NCBI RefSeq assembly: GCF_029029505.1
Contig: NZ_JAKJSD010000006.1
Location: 1-64,000, forward strand
From: Ancylomarina sp. DW003
GTDB lineage: Bacteria > Bacteroidota > Bacteroidia > Bacteroidales > Marinifilaceae
DNA length: 64,000 bases
Direction: 5' to 3'
Part shown: one piece after another, positions 28,901 to 37,152 of the stretch
Position numbering within the stretch: the stretch's first letter is position 1
Layout: every line of letters starts with the position of its first letter
The notes under the pieces: generated by a model
The model's database searches: none
What the model saw: only the letters and a program-made list of their open reading frames with translations
Told to the model about the DNA's origin: nothing
Translations under genes and position numbers: made by a program

Positions 28901-30523
28901 ATTATAGATATTCTTCATCATTAACTCCCAGGTAGGAAGTGTAGGATTCAAATTAGTTCCTTTAATCAGCTTCAAAACCAAAGATTGAGGAGCACTAACA
29001 CCTGTGCTGGAAAATTCACCAACCTGAAATACTTCCCCATTCGCAGTAAACTGATAAGCAACCGCAAGAACCTCATCTGCATTCAACGACTGATTCAAAG
29101 AAATATAACCCAAACGTCTGTTTAAGGTATATTCTTGCTCTGACAACAAGCGAGCATTTTCTACTTTCTCATAATCTTTTCCCGCTGAGAAACCTGGTGC
29201 CAATGGCGAAAGTGTATTGGTTACCTGATTAATATCACGAATATTTCCATAAGTCGTGGTCATCAAATCGTAAGCATTGTTTCGTGAGTTAGCTGGGTAA
29301 ATACCCGATTCAGTTTCAGAAAACAATGCTGTATTATGAATATTACCTTGGTTTTCACCCAAATCTACAAACCCAACAAAATTTCGAGAGTCTTCAAAAT
29401 TTGAATTTTTATTGGTAATCCAAACTTCAATTTTATTAATACTAACTGATGAACTCACAACCGGCAATTTAGCCATTGCCTGATCGTAATTATCGTAAAA
29501 GTATTTTGATAAGAAAAAGTGGCGATTGGCTTCATATTTATCAGCAGAAATTTCGAATTCACTCTTTTGAGCTCCATTCTCCATATTCACAACCTTGGTT
29601 TCTCCTTTTTGCTGCGAAAAAACAGATGCTACCGAAAGTTTCCCAAATTGCATTTCTGTCTTAACACCAAATAGATTCTGACCTCCAGTAATTAAGGTAT
29701 TTGAAATTGGCATCGAAACATTACCAGCTTCAACTTTTCTAATGATGTTATCTTCATCACCATTATACTCCAGCTTCATCTGATTTTCGTAATCAAAAGT
29801 CGCTTCGGTATTATAATTCACTTCCATAGAAAGAATGTCTCCGACTTTACCAGAAACACTCATTTGTATCTTCTCATTAAAATCAAAACTAGTCGTCTTT
29901 CTTAATTCCTCTGGAATCGTTGGATTATCAACTTTAGTGGTACTAATCCCGAAACTAAGCTCTGCAGCTCCTTGTGGTTTTATCGAGATAGCCGTATTAC
30001 CAAACAGCTTCCCAAACACTTTTGACCCCAGAAATGATCTTTGATCTCTACCGCTAACATTTCTGTCAGAAGCAATTCGTTCCATCCAATAATCACGAAG
30101 TGCATTTTGATTTTGCTGTGCCTGAAATTCCTCCTTCGACATTGAAGTTGAATTACGATAATCCATGCCTCCAATTCTCTTTTTAAGAATATAGTTTCCA
30201 GTCACTGGGTCGTAAACAATTGTTGTTTCTATATTTGATGGATCTTTCAGATATAAAGGCGATTTTGTCTGATCACCCTTTAAGTTTGTGTCATCTTCAT
30301 CCTCGAATGCATAAGGAAGTTTTTTATCCTTAGCATTTTTCTTTTTCGCCTTATTAAACGGTGACTTAGGATTGCTGATACGATTCACACTTTTATTCAA
30401 GGTGGTATCCTGTTGCAAATTCTCATATGCAAAAGCGTCCGCTTTCAAGGCCGAATCACTGAATGATAAACCAAGAATGAATAGAAATACGAAGGCTAAT
30501 ATGTATTGAACAAACTTTTTCAA
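22997..30523 (-). CDS. sprA: SprA, outer-membrane translocon of the type IX secretion system
   Basis: A 2508-residue SprA/Sov protein, the giant beta-barrel through which T9SS cargo crosses the outer membrane; it is also required for gliding in flavobacteria. Size matches the family. A signal peptide (about 1-29) is followed by family landmarks such as IEGEFAQLMPGHNK, SGTAYIDDFEG and NSWVLASTP (about residues 815-860), and a C-terminal barrel ending in FGVSVRFTLAQ. The start is a TTG at 30523, 25 nt after ruvA. No in-frame ATG lies upstream or near, and the TTG gives a clean MKKFVQYILAFVF signal sequence. No other core T9SS genes are in the window. Confidence 0.97.
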   Translation of the reverse strand: MKKFVQYILAFVFLFILGLSFSDSALKADAFAYENLQQDTTLNKSVNRISNPKSPFNKAKKKNAKDKKLPYAFEDEDDTNLKGDQTKSPLYLKDPSNIETTIVYDPVTGNYILKKRIGGMDYRNSTSMSKEEFQAQQNQNALRDYWMERIASDRNVSGRDQRSFLGSKVFGKLFGNTAISIKPQGAAELSFGISTTKVDNPTIPEELRKTTSFDFNEKIQMSVSGKVGDILSMEVNYNTEATFDYENQMKLEYNGDEDNIIRKVEAGNVSMPISNTLITGGQNLFGVKTEMQFGKLSVASVFSQQKGETKVVNMENGAQKSEFEISADKYEANRHFFLSKYFYDNYDQAMAKLPVVSSSVSINKIEVWITNKNSNFEDSRNFVGFVDLGENQGNIHNTALFSETESGIYPANSRNNAYDLMTTTYGNIRDINQVTNTLSPLAPGFSAGKDYEKVENARLLSEQEYTLNRRLGYISLNQSLNADEVLAVAYQFTANGEVFQVGEFSSTGVSAPQSLVLKLIKGTNLNPTLPTWELMMKNIYNIGAYQVNAEDFILNVLYQNDQAGSQLNYLDVDGAGKNEILLRLMNLDNLNSQLDPSPDGMFDFLDALTIYPNKGRVIFPSTEPFGSYLRSKITNAAIADKYAFDELYEKTQNEAQQIAEKNKYTLKGSYKSSGGSEISLNALNVQPGSVEVKAGGIKLIENIDYTVDYTLGRVKIINQALLEAGTPISISSESNSLFNIQTKTLVGVQMDYQFNNDFNLGATVMHLSEQPLTQKVNIGDEPISNTIWGLNGSYRTESMFLTNLVDKLPFIETKEPSQISIEGEFAQLMPGHNKAIGSSGTAYIDDFEGTETSIDMKNYNSWVLASTPQNHPDFKEGDLNNDLAYGYNRAKLAWYVIDPLFNRNTSTTPAHIRSDKEQLSNHYVREIYEEEIWPNKETATGVPTNISVLNLAYYPSEKGPYNFDVDGFSDISTGMNEDGTLRDPETRWGGIMRKIETNDFEAANIAYIEFWMMDPFAYDKTHKGGDVLINLGNISEDILRDSRKGFENGLPTGSDIVLVDSTVWGRVPLVQSLVNAFDNDNQSRRYQDVGMDGLSTEDEKTFFDKYILDVQNSASLGAGSKAYSNAITDPSSDNFHYFRGGELDANEVSILERYKNFNGPDGNSPTADLSPESYPTSATTLPDVEDINHDNTLSETEAYYEYKIHLAPDEMQVGQNFIVNKVESTVDLANGTKGTVNWFQFKVPVEEHSNKLGNINDFTSIRFMRMLMKNFEEEVVLRFASLDLVRDDWRKYDQTLKPDLTPSSEDTRFEISAVNIEENAEKEPVNYVLPPGIDRVVDPSNPQLLQLNEQAIQLKVTDLEEGDAKAAYKTLNMDVRKYGRLKMDVHAEQIANLNLEDDDLRVFIRMGSDYQNNYYEYEIPLKLTPHGRYTNENLDDRLIVWPDANRFDFKLNLFSGIKQMRNNEMRQAGATTDLLTVFSRNVQELDQNAKAISEDNIISIKGNPNLANVRTVMIGIRYPQEGIENDGEQKSVEVWLNELRLTDFDEDGGWAANLRVTTKLADLGTLTWAGSKMTAGFGGIEDGVNSRNKEDIFQYDFSASLELGKFFPEKSGVRIPMYYAISEETANPEYNPLDPDIPLDVALAQAANKKERDSIKHIAQDYTKRKSFNLTNVRIEKQDGKAKLLDVSNLSATYSFNETYSRNVNKVRDLEKNYRGVLNYTYSSRPKNYSPFKKSKALRSPYLRMLRDFNFYLMPTQLSVRSDIQRYYREIETRNIEQPDLLITPTYDKNFNWYRYYDLKYNLTKNLKFDFSATNTSRIDEPDGIVDKDRDRDAYNIWKDSIWNNIMDGGRNVKYHHNFNVTYKVPINKIPFLNWTSLTTRYTGSYDWNAGAILEDESFDHGNIVRNSNNIQVNGQMNLVNLYNKSKFLKRINQKYGSSRRYKSRSKKYEKVNFEGEIDELKANVGKTVFHKLGTKDIQVKVYDLEGKEVRVEYRPLSGNRVRVIAKKSVKNARVRISGRVEERDNILVKAGEGILRLGMSVRNISIGYSETNSTTLPGYLPQTNFFGGETYNGSKAPGFNFLIGNQDRNFAADAARKGWITTDPTLNAPYVMTHTENFTFRSTIEPIKGLKINLNANRTYSKNTNEFYIYNETESSIDQPVFDAKNKTLTGNFSMTFMSMKSAFFSIGNTGDYSSKYFDEFLTARKSESLRLAKKRWGEAYKDHPKTIEVDGKEVIVKGYYEGYGPTSQEVLIPAFLKAYGGGGSKYNKLFPSITKMMPNWRVTFDGLSKIPFVKRYFKSINMNHSYTSTYNIGAYNNNLNFTADNNGFSDEFDLVGDYLPMYEANSISINEQFNPLINVDMMWKNNFTTTFEIKRTRNLILSLANTQLTEVASSEFIFGLGYRFDNLGLIIGQGSSQKKFNSSLNLRGDLSIRKNNTIIRKIVDEVDQLTSGQKVVTIKMSADYVLSSRFNLRLYYDRIVNEPYVSLSYPTTTTEFGVSVRFTLAQ

Positions 30524-30548
30524 GAAATAGGGGTTTTGATTCAGGTTT

Positions 30549-31130
30549 TTACAGTTGTTTAAGAGCTAATTTGATAAGTTCCTCAACATTAGCTGGAGGA
30601 TTTACCTTAATAATTTTGTCAAGAACTTTGCCAATAGAATTTTTCGCAAAACCAAGCATTACTAAAGCAGATAACGCTTCATCCTTAATTGTATTGTCCT
30701 GAAACATTACAATTTCACCTATTTCGTCTTCTTTACCTATCTTATCTTTAAGTTCAATAATAATTCGCTGGGCTGTTTTTGCTCCAATACCTTTTACATC
30801 TTGTAATGTTTTAGCATTATTGGAAAAAATGGCCTTTTTCACTTCTTCAGCTGTTAGTGAAGAAAGCATCATACGAGCCGTATTCGCTCCAACACCAGAA
30901 ACAGAGATTAACAGACGAAAAACTTCTCTTTCTTTCAACTCTTTAAAACCAAATAACAAATGTGCATCGTCACGAATAACCTGATGCAAATACAATTGCC
31001 CTGATACATGACCAGAAAGCTGAGAGTAGGTGTTCAATGTGATATTGATAAAATAACCTAATCCATGATTTTCAACCACCACGGTTGTAGGGGTAAGATC
31101 ATTTATATCGCCTTTGATATATTCGAACAT
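30549..31130 (-). CDS. ruvA: Holliday junction branch-migration protein RuvA
   Basis: A 193-residue RuvA that binds four-way junctions and recruits the RuvB motor. An N-terminal OB-fold (MFEYIKGDINDL) precedes two helix-hairpin-helix motifs, LISVSGVGANTARMML and LQDVKGIGAKTAQRII. The C-terminal RuvB-binding domain (ALSALVMLGFAKNSI) follows. ruvB and ruvC are elsewhere. It lies directly upstream of sprA. Confidence 0.95.
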   Translation of the reverse strand: MFEYIKGDINDLTPTTVVVENHGLGYFINITLNTYSQLSGHVSGQLYLHQVIRDDAHLLFGFKELKEREVFRLLISVSGVGANTARMMLSSLTAEEVKKAIFSNNAKTLQDVKGIGAKTAQRIIIELKDKIGKEDEIGEIVMFQDNTIKDEALSALVMLGFAKNSIGKVLDKIIKVNPPANVEELIKLALKQL

Positions 31131-31183
31131 ATAGGTAGTTTAGATGAGTGTGTATACAATATATTCAAATCAGAAAAATTCAA

Positions 31184-32263
31184 TTATTTTACCGATTGTC
31201 TTTTATTTTGATGATCGTTGCTAGGTGCTTTTACTTTCATAGGATCTTTACTTAACTCAGCATACTGCAATCTGTTTCTATAAACATCAATTGCCATATA
31301 AAGTGCCTTCTGAAAAGATTCCGGAGAAGCAACATTTGTTCCTGCAATAGCATATGCTGTTCCATGAGCAGGAGATGTTCTAACCTTAGATAAACCTGCT
31401 GTAAAATTCACTCCCGAATCAAATGACAGAGCTTTAAAGGCTGTTAAACCTTGATCGTGATACATCGCCAAAATTGCATCAAACTTTGAATAATCATTCG
31501 AACCAAAAAAACCATCCGCTGGATATGGACCTAGTGCCATAACGCCATTCTTTCTCGATTTTTCAATTGCAGGAATAATTACATCCTTTTCTTCTGATCC
31601 GATTAATCCATCGTCTCCTGCATGTGGATTCAAACTAAGCACTGCTATCTTAGGTTTACGTATTCCAAAATCCTGAACCAATGATTTATTTAAAATATTC
31701 AGTTTCTCAATAATCTTCTCTTCTGTAATATTCTCCGATACTTTTGAAATTGGAATATGTCCTGTAACAACGCCAACTCTCAATTTCTCGCTTATCAACA
31801 ACATTAAAGATTTTCCCGAATTGATTCGCGACTCTAAGTACTCTGTGTGTCCTGGAAAAACAAAATCCTTCGACTGAATATTCTTTTTATTGATAGGTGC
31901 TGTTAGCAAAACATCAATACTTCCATCATTTAGATCCTTTACTGCAGATTCTAAAGATGCTAATGAGGCAGCTCCGGCACTTGATGTAGATTTACCTAAT
32001 TCAACTTTTATATTCTCATCTGTACAGTTAATTACATTAACTCTTTTAGGATGAGAATCGTTTGCTGTTTTGATATTATTTAAGCTAAACTCATCGATAT
32101 TAAGTGCCTTTTTGTGATAAGCAGCAACCTTTGGCGAACCATAAATAATAGGTGTGCATATTTCTAAAACACGAGAATCCATCAAGGTTTTAATAATAAC
32201 CTCGTATCCAATTCCATTTATATCACCTTGAGTTATTCCAACTTTTATTTTAGTGTCTTTCAT
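31184..32263 (-). CDS. pdxA: 4-hydroxythreonine-4-phosphate dehydrogenase PdxA
   Basis: A 359-residue PdxA of the DXP-dependent vitamin B6 pathway, oxidising 4-phosphohydroxy-L-threonine with NAD. The N-terminal VGITQGDINGIGYEVI is family-typical. Metal-ligand histidines lie in FPGHTEYLE, MYHDQGLTAFK and SPAHGTAYAIAG. The start is set at the ATG at 32263; a longer frame from 32329 adds 22 residues with no family likeness. It lies 53 nt upstream of ruvA in the same direction. Confidence 0.95.
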   Translation of the reverse strand: MKDTKIKVGITQGDINGIGYEVIIKTLMDSRVLEICTPIIYGSPKVAAYHKKALNIDEFSLNNIKTANDSHPKRVNVINCTDENIKVELGKSTSSAGAASLASLESAVKDLNDGSIDVLLTAPINKKNIQSKDFVFPGHTEYLESRINSGKSLMLLISEKLRVGVVTGHIPISKVSENITEEKIIEKLNILNKSLVQDFGIRKPKIAVLSLNPHAGDDGLIGSEEKDVIIPAIEKSRKNGVMALGPYPADGFFGSNDYSKFDAILAMYHDQGLTAFKALSFDSGVNFTAGLSKVRTSPAHGTAYAIAGTNVASPESFQKALYMAIDVYRNRLQYAELSKDPMKVKAPSNDHQNKRQSVK

Positions 32264-32463
32264 CTGTATGTATTTTATATATATGGAGTGGATTGCCTGC
32301 TTAAAAAATGCGTGCTCGTAAATTAACAAAACTTCTCTTCCTTATAATCGCTAACGCCGTATATAAAAGAGCAATCCGAATATGTTTTCACAAAAGTAAT
32401 AAGATTAAAGAAAAGATCTATTATAATCACTAAAGCCTATTTATTGCTTGCAACTGTATTTGA

Positions 32464-32877
32464 TTATAACTTATCTGGGTTCTCTTTAAAATAATTTCGA
32501 ATAAGCACTTTCTTTAGCTCTCGTTGAATAATCAATTCTGCTAAAAGCCGGTGTTTATCGACATTAGGGTATTTTAACTCGTTTTTAATAATCTCTTTTT
32601 CACTCAAGTCAATCTGATATAAGAGTAAAACTAACCTATGATAATCCTGAGAAAGCATAAATGCAACATGTTCCTCTATCTGGGTCATTAGCTCATTATA
32701 TGCCCCAGAAGGATCTCCTGAAAATTTCACTTCGAAACCAAATTGATAGAAATCCTTCTCAATTTGCTCAGCAACTTGTTTCAATATCTCAAGCTTATCT
32801 CGATACTTGGAAACTTCAACTTTTTTATAATCGGGAAGATTCACATTGTCATTTTTAGTTTCAGCATTCAATTTCAA
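32464..32877 (-). CDS. conserved hypothetical protein, 137 aa
   Basis: A small soluble protein without signal peptide or membrane segment. It is mostly helical, with a charged N-terminus and the core segments YRDKLEILKQVAEQIEKDF and FMLSQDYHRLVLLLYQIDLS. I do not recognise a named family, though similar small helical proteins are common in Bacteroidota. Its first possible start is a TTG at 32877, 10 nt after the DUF4837 stop; the next Met is far inside. Tight spacing suggests co-transcription with that gene. Confidence 0.6.
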   Translation of the reverse strand: MKLNAETKNDNVNLPDYKKVEVSKYRDKLEILKQVAEQIEKDFYQFGFEVKFSGDPSGAYNELMTQIEEHVAFMLSQDYHRLVLLLYQIDLSEKEIIKNELKYPNVDKHRLLAELIIQRELKKVLIRNYFKENPDKL

Positions 32878-32887
32878 CTGCTTCGAG

Positions 32888-33910
32888 TTATGAATTTTTC
32901 TTCTTTTTCTTAGCCTCTTCCTTTATTGGCTTGTATGAATACATAATTGCTTCAAGCTCTCTCAACAACTCTCTCTTATCTTGATTCGGACGATACACGT
33001 ATGCATCCATACAAATGACACGATTATTCTCTGAATCTAAAAATGATAGATTTACAAAAGGTCCACCCATAAAATCACCTACAACTTTCCAAAGACCTCT
33101 CATTTCAACAGCGTAATTATCTTGAAATTCAAAATGACTAACTGAAATTGGGAAATTATACTCTGTAGACATATAACTATCTTTTGCAGAGCCAGGAACC
33201 AGATCTTTAAGTAATGCATTTCTCAAACCTAAAATAGCATCCTTTTCAAACATATCTTCACTAAGATAATCGTATGTATAGATAAACATACCTTGACTTG
33301 ATTCTGGCGTTTCCTTACTTACCCAATAAAAATCAGGCTCTATTTTCTTAACCTCATATCCAGATGGAAATGCAAGAGTAAATTTCTTTTCTTCCTTCAA
33401 ATAATCAAAAATCTCTTGAACGGGAGCTTTAGAAATAACACCAATCTTACGTTCTCGTTCGCTACGAAGAAAATAAGCTAAGATCTTTGTTCTGTTTTCC
33501 TTCAATACCTCTAACATCTCTTTATTGTTGCTTGCTTCTACTCGCATAAAAGCTTGCGTGCGTGCATACATATTGTCTTTAACAACCAACTTAGGTTTCT
33601 TAACCGATGATGCAACTTTAATCTCTAAAATGCTACGATGTGTTTTAAACATACTCGTGAATGCCTCCTGGTTTAATTGAAACACATCCATTACAGGTTC
33701 ATCCTGTGGCATACCAACCTGAATATCATTAAAAATCGCTTTAATAGAATCACCAACAGAGCCTTCCCAAAGCGCTTTACTGGTCAGCACCAACATTTCA
33801 CCAGATTGACCTGTTACCGTTGGCATTAGGCTCTTAGTTGTTTTTTTACATGAACTAATGCTTGTGATAAGAATCAAACAAACGACACTTAATCTTATAA
33901 TCGATTTCAT
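32888..33910 (-). CDS. DUF4837 lipoprotein
   Basis: A 340-residue lipoprotein with a signal peptide ending in the lipobox ISSC (Cys near residue 21), followed by Lys/Thr rather than the acidic residues of Bacteroidota surface-export signals. It is therefore probably periplasmic-facing. The body matches what I recall of DUF4837: TVTGQSGEMLVL near the N-terminus, GMPQDEPVMDVFQLN, and PFVNLSFLDSENNRVICMDAYVY near the C-terminus (quoted in parts). Function unknown. The ATG at 33910 is preferred to a TTG-like start three codons earlier. It lies between the mltD-like gene and the 137-aa gene. Confidence 0.8.
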   Translation of the reverse strand: MKSIIRLSVVCLILITSISSCKKTTKSLMPTVTGQSGEMLVLTSKALWEGSVGDSIKAIFNDIQVGMPQDEPVMDVFQLNQEAFTSMFKTHRSILEIKVASSVKKPKLVVKDNMYARTQAFMRVEASNNKEMLEVLKENRTKILAYFLRSERERKIGVISKAPVQEIFDYLKEEKKFTLAFPSGYEVKKIEPDFYWVSKETPESSQGMFIYTYDYLSEDMFEKDAILGLRNALLKDLVPGSAKDSYMSTEYNFPISVSHFEFQDNYAVEMRGLWKVVGDFMGGPFVNLSFLDSENNRVICMDAYVYRPNQDKRELLRELEAIMYSYKPIKEEAKKKKKNS

Positions 33911-33981
33911 AACTAACATTTAATTTTAATTATCTTATTTTCATTCGCTTTCATAATAGAAAGCTATAATTTATTAATCCT

Positions 33982-35250
33982 TTATGAATTTCGATTCGAA
34001 TTACCTTTTAAACCAAAATTCGATATTGACCTCGTTTCTGAAACAGGAATCCAAACTTTTAATTTTTGTCCAATATGCAGAATATCTCCAGTCAGGTTAT
34101 TCCATTTTTTAATATTGGTACTTGTACAAGCATATTTCATTGCGATTTTGTGAAAAAATTCTCCTGCTTGAACAACATGAATAATACATTTCTTTCCCTC
34201 TTTCGAAGACATGTTTTTCTCTATATCCCGATATAAAGTTTTTGTTTGTGGAGCATTATATAGCTGAGATTCTTTCTCGACGTATGCAAGCACTTTATCT
34301 ACCGGTAGAGTCAATTTTGCTGGCAGCTCACTTTTAGGTATAAAATCCAATTTATAAATTGGATTCAATCGTCTCAAATTATCTATTGATATATCCAATG
34401 CTTTCGAAACATTCTTTAAGGAGATAGGCTTTTTTACATTTACATCTGAAAGCTTAAGATATGAGAACTGCATATCCTTTGGCTCAATATTATGTTCCTG
34501 ATTGTAATTCATCACATAGTTTACAGCAATAAATGCTGGTAAATACGATCGAGTTTGTTCTGGTAAGAATGGTGCAATTTCCCAAAAGCTTGTTTTACCT
34601 CCCGAAGCTTTAATCGCATCACGAACAACACCTGGGCCTCCATTGTAAGCCGCAATTGCTAACTGCCAATCTCCAAAAATTCGATATAAATATTGAAGAT
34701 ATTTACATGCTGCATCTGTCGACTTTACAGGATCCATTCGTTCATCAACATAAGAGCTGATTTTTAAATCGAACATACGACTAGCATGATACATAAATTG
34801 CCACAAACCTGTAGCTCCTGATCGAGATCTTGCTTTGGGGTTCAAAGCAGATTCAATTACAGCAATATATTTCAATTCGAGGGGTAGATCGTACTTGTCA
34901 AGATATTCTTCGAAAATAGGAAAGTAGATTTCGCTTAAACCTAAAATCCGGGATGTTTTTTCACGATGACGAACAGAATAAACATCAATATATCGTTTTA
35001 CCTTATCGTTGAAATCTAGTTGCACAGGGCTCGCCTCATTCAGCTTATCAATACGCCAAGCATAATCTTCATTTGTGAAAGTAGGAAGGCTATTATTCAA
35101 CTCTTTATTTCCTTCAGCCTTATCATCAACTAAGATTTTCTCTTCACAAGTTGATAAGTTCCCCTTTTCGGTAGCCAGGCTTTTATAAGACGAGCTTAGT
35201 AGAACTACTGAAATAAATAAGATTTTAAAAGCTGATATCGTATATCTCAT
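33982..35250 (-). CDS. lytic transglycosylase with LysM domain (MltD-like)
   Basis: A 422-residue exported murein hydrolase. A signal peptide (about 1-26) leads to an SLT domain (about 120-245) with catalytic Glu133 in AVIESALNPKARS and the GATGLWQFM motif (145-153) plus AIAAYNGGPGVV. One LysM (about 357-402) starts IHVVQAGEFFHKIAMKY and ends HIGQKLKVWIP. It cleaves glycan strands of peptidoglycan non-hydrolytically. MltD of E. coli is a lipoprotein; here the Cys35 in NLSTCEE is not a lipobox, so this is a soluble periplasmic form. A -7 element lies very close upstream (35266-35273). Confidence 0.9.
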   Translation of the reverse strand: MRYTISAFKILFISVVLLSSSYKSLATEKGNLSTCEEKILVDDKAEGNKELNNSLPTFTNEDYAWRIDKLNEASPVQLDFNDKVKRYIDVYSVRHREKTSRILGLSEIYFPIFEEYLDKYDLPLELKYIAVIESALNPKARSRSGATGLWQFMYHASRMFDLKISSYVDERMDPVKSTDAACKYLQYLYRIFGDWQLAIAAYNGGPGVVRDAIKASGGKTSFWEIAPFLPEQTRSYLPAFIAVNYVMNYNQEHNIEPKDMQFSYLKLSDVNVKKPISLKNVSKALDISIDNLRRLNPIYKLDFIPKSELPAKLTLPVDKVLAYVEKESQLYNAPQTKTLYRDIEKNMSSKEGKKCIIHVVQAGEFFHKIAMKYACTSTNIKKWNNLTGDILHIGQKLKVWIPVSETRSISNFGLKGNSNRNS

Positions 35251-35265
35251 CGGGAATAATCACTT

Positions 35266-35273
35266 CAAATTTA
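35266..35273 (-). promoter_or_regulatory. -7 element of the mltD-like gene
   Basis: TAAATTTG on the minus strand, 15 nt before the ATG. It implies a leader of only about 8-10 nt. No -33 match. Confidence 0.45.
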
Positions 35274-35407
35274 AGTATGCATTTTGGCGGAATTAAGATA
35301 AGCATTTTATCCTTGCATCAGACCAAAAAACAATCAATATTGCCGTAATTATATCAATTCTTAAAAGTCAATAGACGAGATGTATAATTCTTTGAAATTA
35401 AAGGCAT

Positions 35408-35438
35408 AAAAAAAGGCAGGTTTCAAAACCTGCCTTTC
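35408..35438 (-). terminator. terminator after tatA
   Basis: On the minus strand AGGCAGGTTT/AAACCTGCCT is followed by T7; the stem is perfect and the loop short. Confidence 0.9.
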
Positions 35439-35440
35439 TA

Positions 35441-35641
35441 TTATTTATCTTTTAACTCCTTTTCGTCTTTATCATTGTCTTTCTCTTCGGTATCCGTTGC
35501 TTTTTTAAACTCCTTCATACCCTGACCGAGGCCTTTCATTAATTCAGGAATTTTCTTCCCACCAAATAAAAGAACAAGTGCAAACACAATGATAACAACT
35601 TGCCATGGACCAATCATCCCGGCTATTACAAAAAGGCTCAT
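35441..35641 (-). CDS. tatA: twin-arginine translocase subunit TatA
   Basis: A 66-residue TatA/E subunit, the pore-forming part of the Tat system. One membrane helix (about 8-25) is followed by the FGGKKIPELMKGLGQGMKEF hinge and amphipathic helix, then a short acidic/lysine tail. tatC is not in the window. It is a single-gene unit with its own promoter (TTG, 19 nt, TATATTTG) and terminator. Confidence 0.95.
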   Translation of the reverse strand: MSLFVIAGMIGPWQVVIIVFALVLLFGGKKIPELMKGLGQGMKEFKKATDTEEKDNDKDEKELKDK

Positions 35642-35668
35642 AAGTTTTTTTTTAAGTATTATACGTCA

Positions 35669-35698
35669 CAAATATAACATTTTCATGTAAAGTATCAA
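35669..35698 (-). promoter_or_regulatory. tatA promoter
   Basis: On the minus strand TTG (35698-35696), a 19-nt spacer, then TATATTTG (35676-35669), 28 nt before the tatA ATG. Confidence 0.65.
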
Positions 35699-35728
35699 GG
35701 CAGACGTCTGAATCACATATCAATCAAA

Positions 35729-37072
35729 CTAATTGAAAGCCTTCATAATATCATTGGCATTAGCAAAAATTAATAAACCAAACAGAATAACCATACCTCC
35801 AATTTGAGCATATTCCATAAACTTATCGCCTGGTTTACGTCTTGTGATAATCTCGTACAATAAGAACATTACATGACCACCGTCCAATGCCGGAATTGGT
35901 AGAATATTCATAATTGCCAGTATAATCGACAAGAAAGCTGTTAAGTTCCAGAATGCATGCCAATCCCACCATCCGGGAAAAATACTTGCGATGGTACCAA
36001 AGCCACCAATAGATTTATACCCCTTTGTTTCAGATGAGAAAATTAACTTAAATTGCTTTAAGTAGGACTGTAGTTTATCAACTCCCTTATTAATACCTGC
36101 TGGAATCGCCTCTAAAAATGTATACTCAATTGTAGCAAACTCAAAATGATTAAAAGGTTTCATTGAAACGCCTAAAAGAGCATCTTCTCCAAGAGTTGTA
36201 GCAATCTCCTTGGTCACACCATCACGCTTAACCTGCAATAGAATTTTCTGCCCTTTTTGTGATTGCAAATACGCTAAGTATTCATCAAAGTATTTAATAT
36301 CTTTTCCATTTACCAAGATCAACTCATCTCCTTTTTTAAGACCAGATGCTTTTGCAACTGACTCATCAGAAAACCCATTCACAATAAATGGCTGTAAAGG
36401 ACGGCGTGGTGAAATTACCGGACTCATTGAAAATCCCTTACTACTCTTTGCCAATAAATCTGGAACGAAGGTTGACGGGATAGCGATATCCATCATCTGA
36501 CCATCACGCTCAACCTGCATGGTTTTAGGCGAATTCAATAAAATATTGCTTAATATATCCGTATATTTTTTTTGCTTCTGATTATCTAACTCAAGAATCT
36601 TATCTCCATTTTGCAAACCAATACTTTGTGCCAAAGAATCACATACGTAACCATACTTTACATTCTCTGCCGGCAAATATTCATCTCCCCAAGCAAATAG
36701 TACAGCAATATAAATTACGAAGGCAAGAACAAAGTTAACTAAAACACCACCTACCATAATTAATAAACGTTGGTAAGCTGGTTTCGATCGAAATTCATAA
36801 GGCTCCGGTGGCAATGCCATTTGTTCCTTATCCATCGACTCATCTATCATTCCTGATATCTTCACATAGCCCCCCAAAGGAATCCATCCAATACCATATT
36901 CCGTCTCGCCTTTTTTATATTTAAAAAGAGAAAAACCTGGATTGAAGAACATATAGAATTTCTCAACTCGAGTTTTGAAAAGCTTCGCAAAAACAAAATG
37001 TCCTAATTCGTGAAGAACCACCAGAATGGACAAACTCAGTAGAAACTGAGATACTTTAATTAATATTTCCAT
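35729..37072 (-). CDS. rseP: site-2 zinc metalloprotease RseP
   Basis: A 447-residue inner-membrane RIP protease that cuts transmembrane anchors of regulatory proteins such as anti-sigma factors. HELGH is at 21-25 in the first membrane helix, and the third ligand is in PIPALDGGHVMF near the C-terminus. Two PDZ-like regions lie between (CDSLAQSIGLQNGDKIL and ESVAKASGLKKGDELIL). Three to four membrane segments are visible. It is 80 nt downstream of dxr, the usual pairing. Confidence 0.95.
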   Translation of the reverse strand: MEILIKVSQFLLSLSILVVLHELGHFVFAKLFKTRVEKFYMFFNPGFSLFKYKKGETEYGIGWIPLGGYVKISGMIDESMDKEQMALPPEPYEFRSKPAYQRLLIMVGGVLVNFVLAFVIYIAVLFAWGDEYLPAENVKYGYVCDSLAQSIGLQNGDKILELDNQKQKKYTDILSNILLNSPKTMQVERDGQMMDIAIPSTFVPDLLAKSSKGFSMSPVISPRRPLQPFIVNGFSDESVAKASGLKKGDELILVNGKDIKYFDEYLAYLQSQKGQKILLQVKRDGVTKEIATTLGEDALLGVSMKPFNHFEFATIEYTFLEAIPAGINKGVDKLQSYLKQFKLIFSSETKGYKSIGGFGTIASIFPGWWDWHAFWNLTAFLSIILAIMNILPIPALDGGHVMFLLYEIITRRKPGDKFMEYAQIGGMVILFGLLIFANANDIMKAFN

Positions 37073-37152
37073 TAAATTTCAATTAACTAATTCGTTAACC
37101 CAAAATAATTGGGTTTTGTCATCGACTAAAAAATCACGACAAGGTAAGTATT

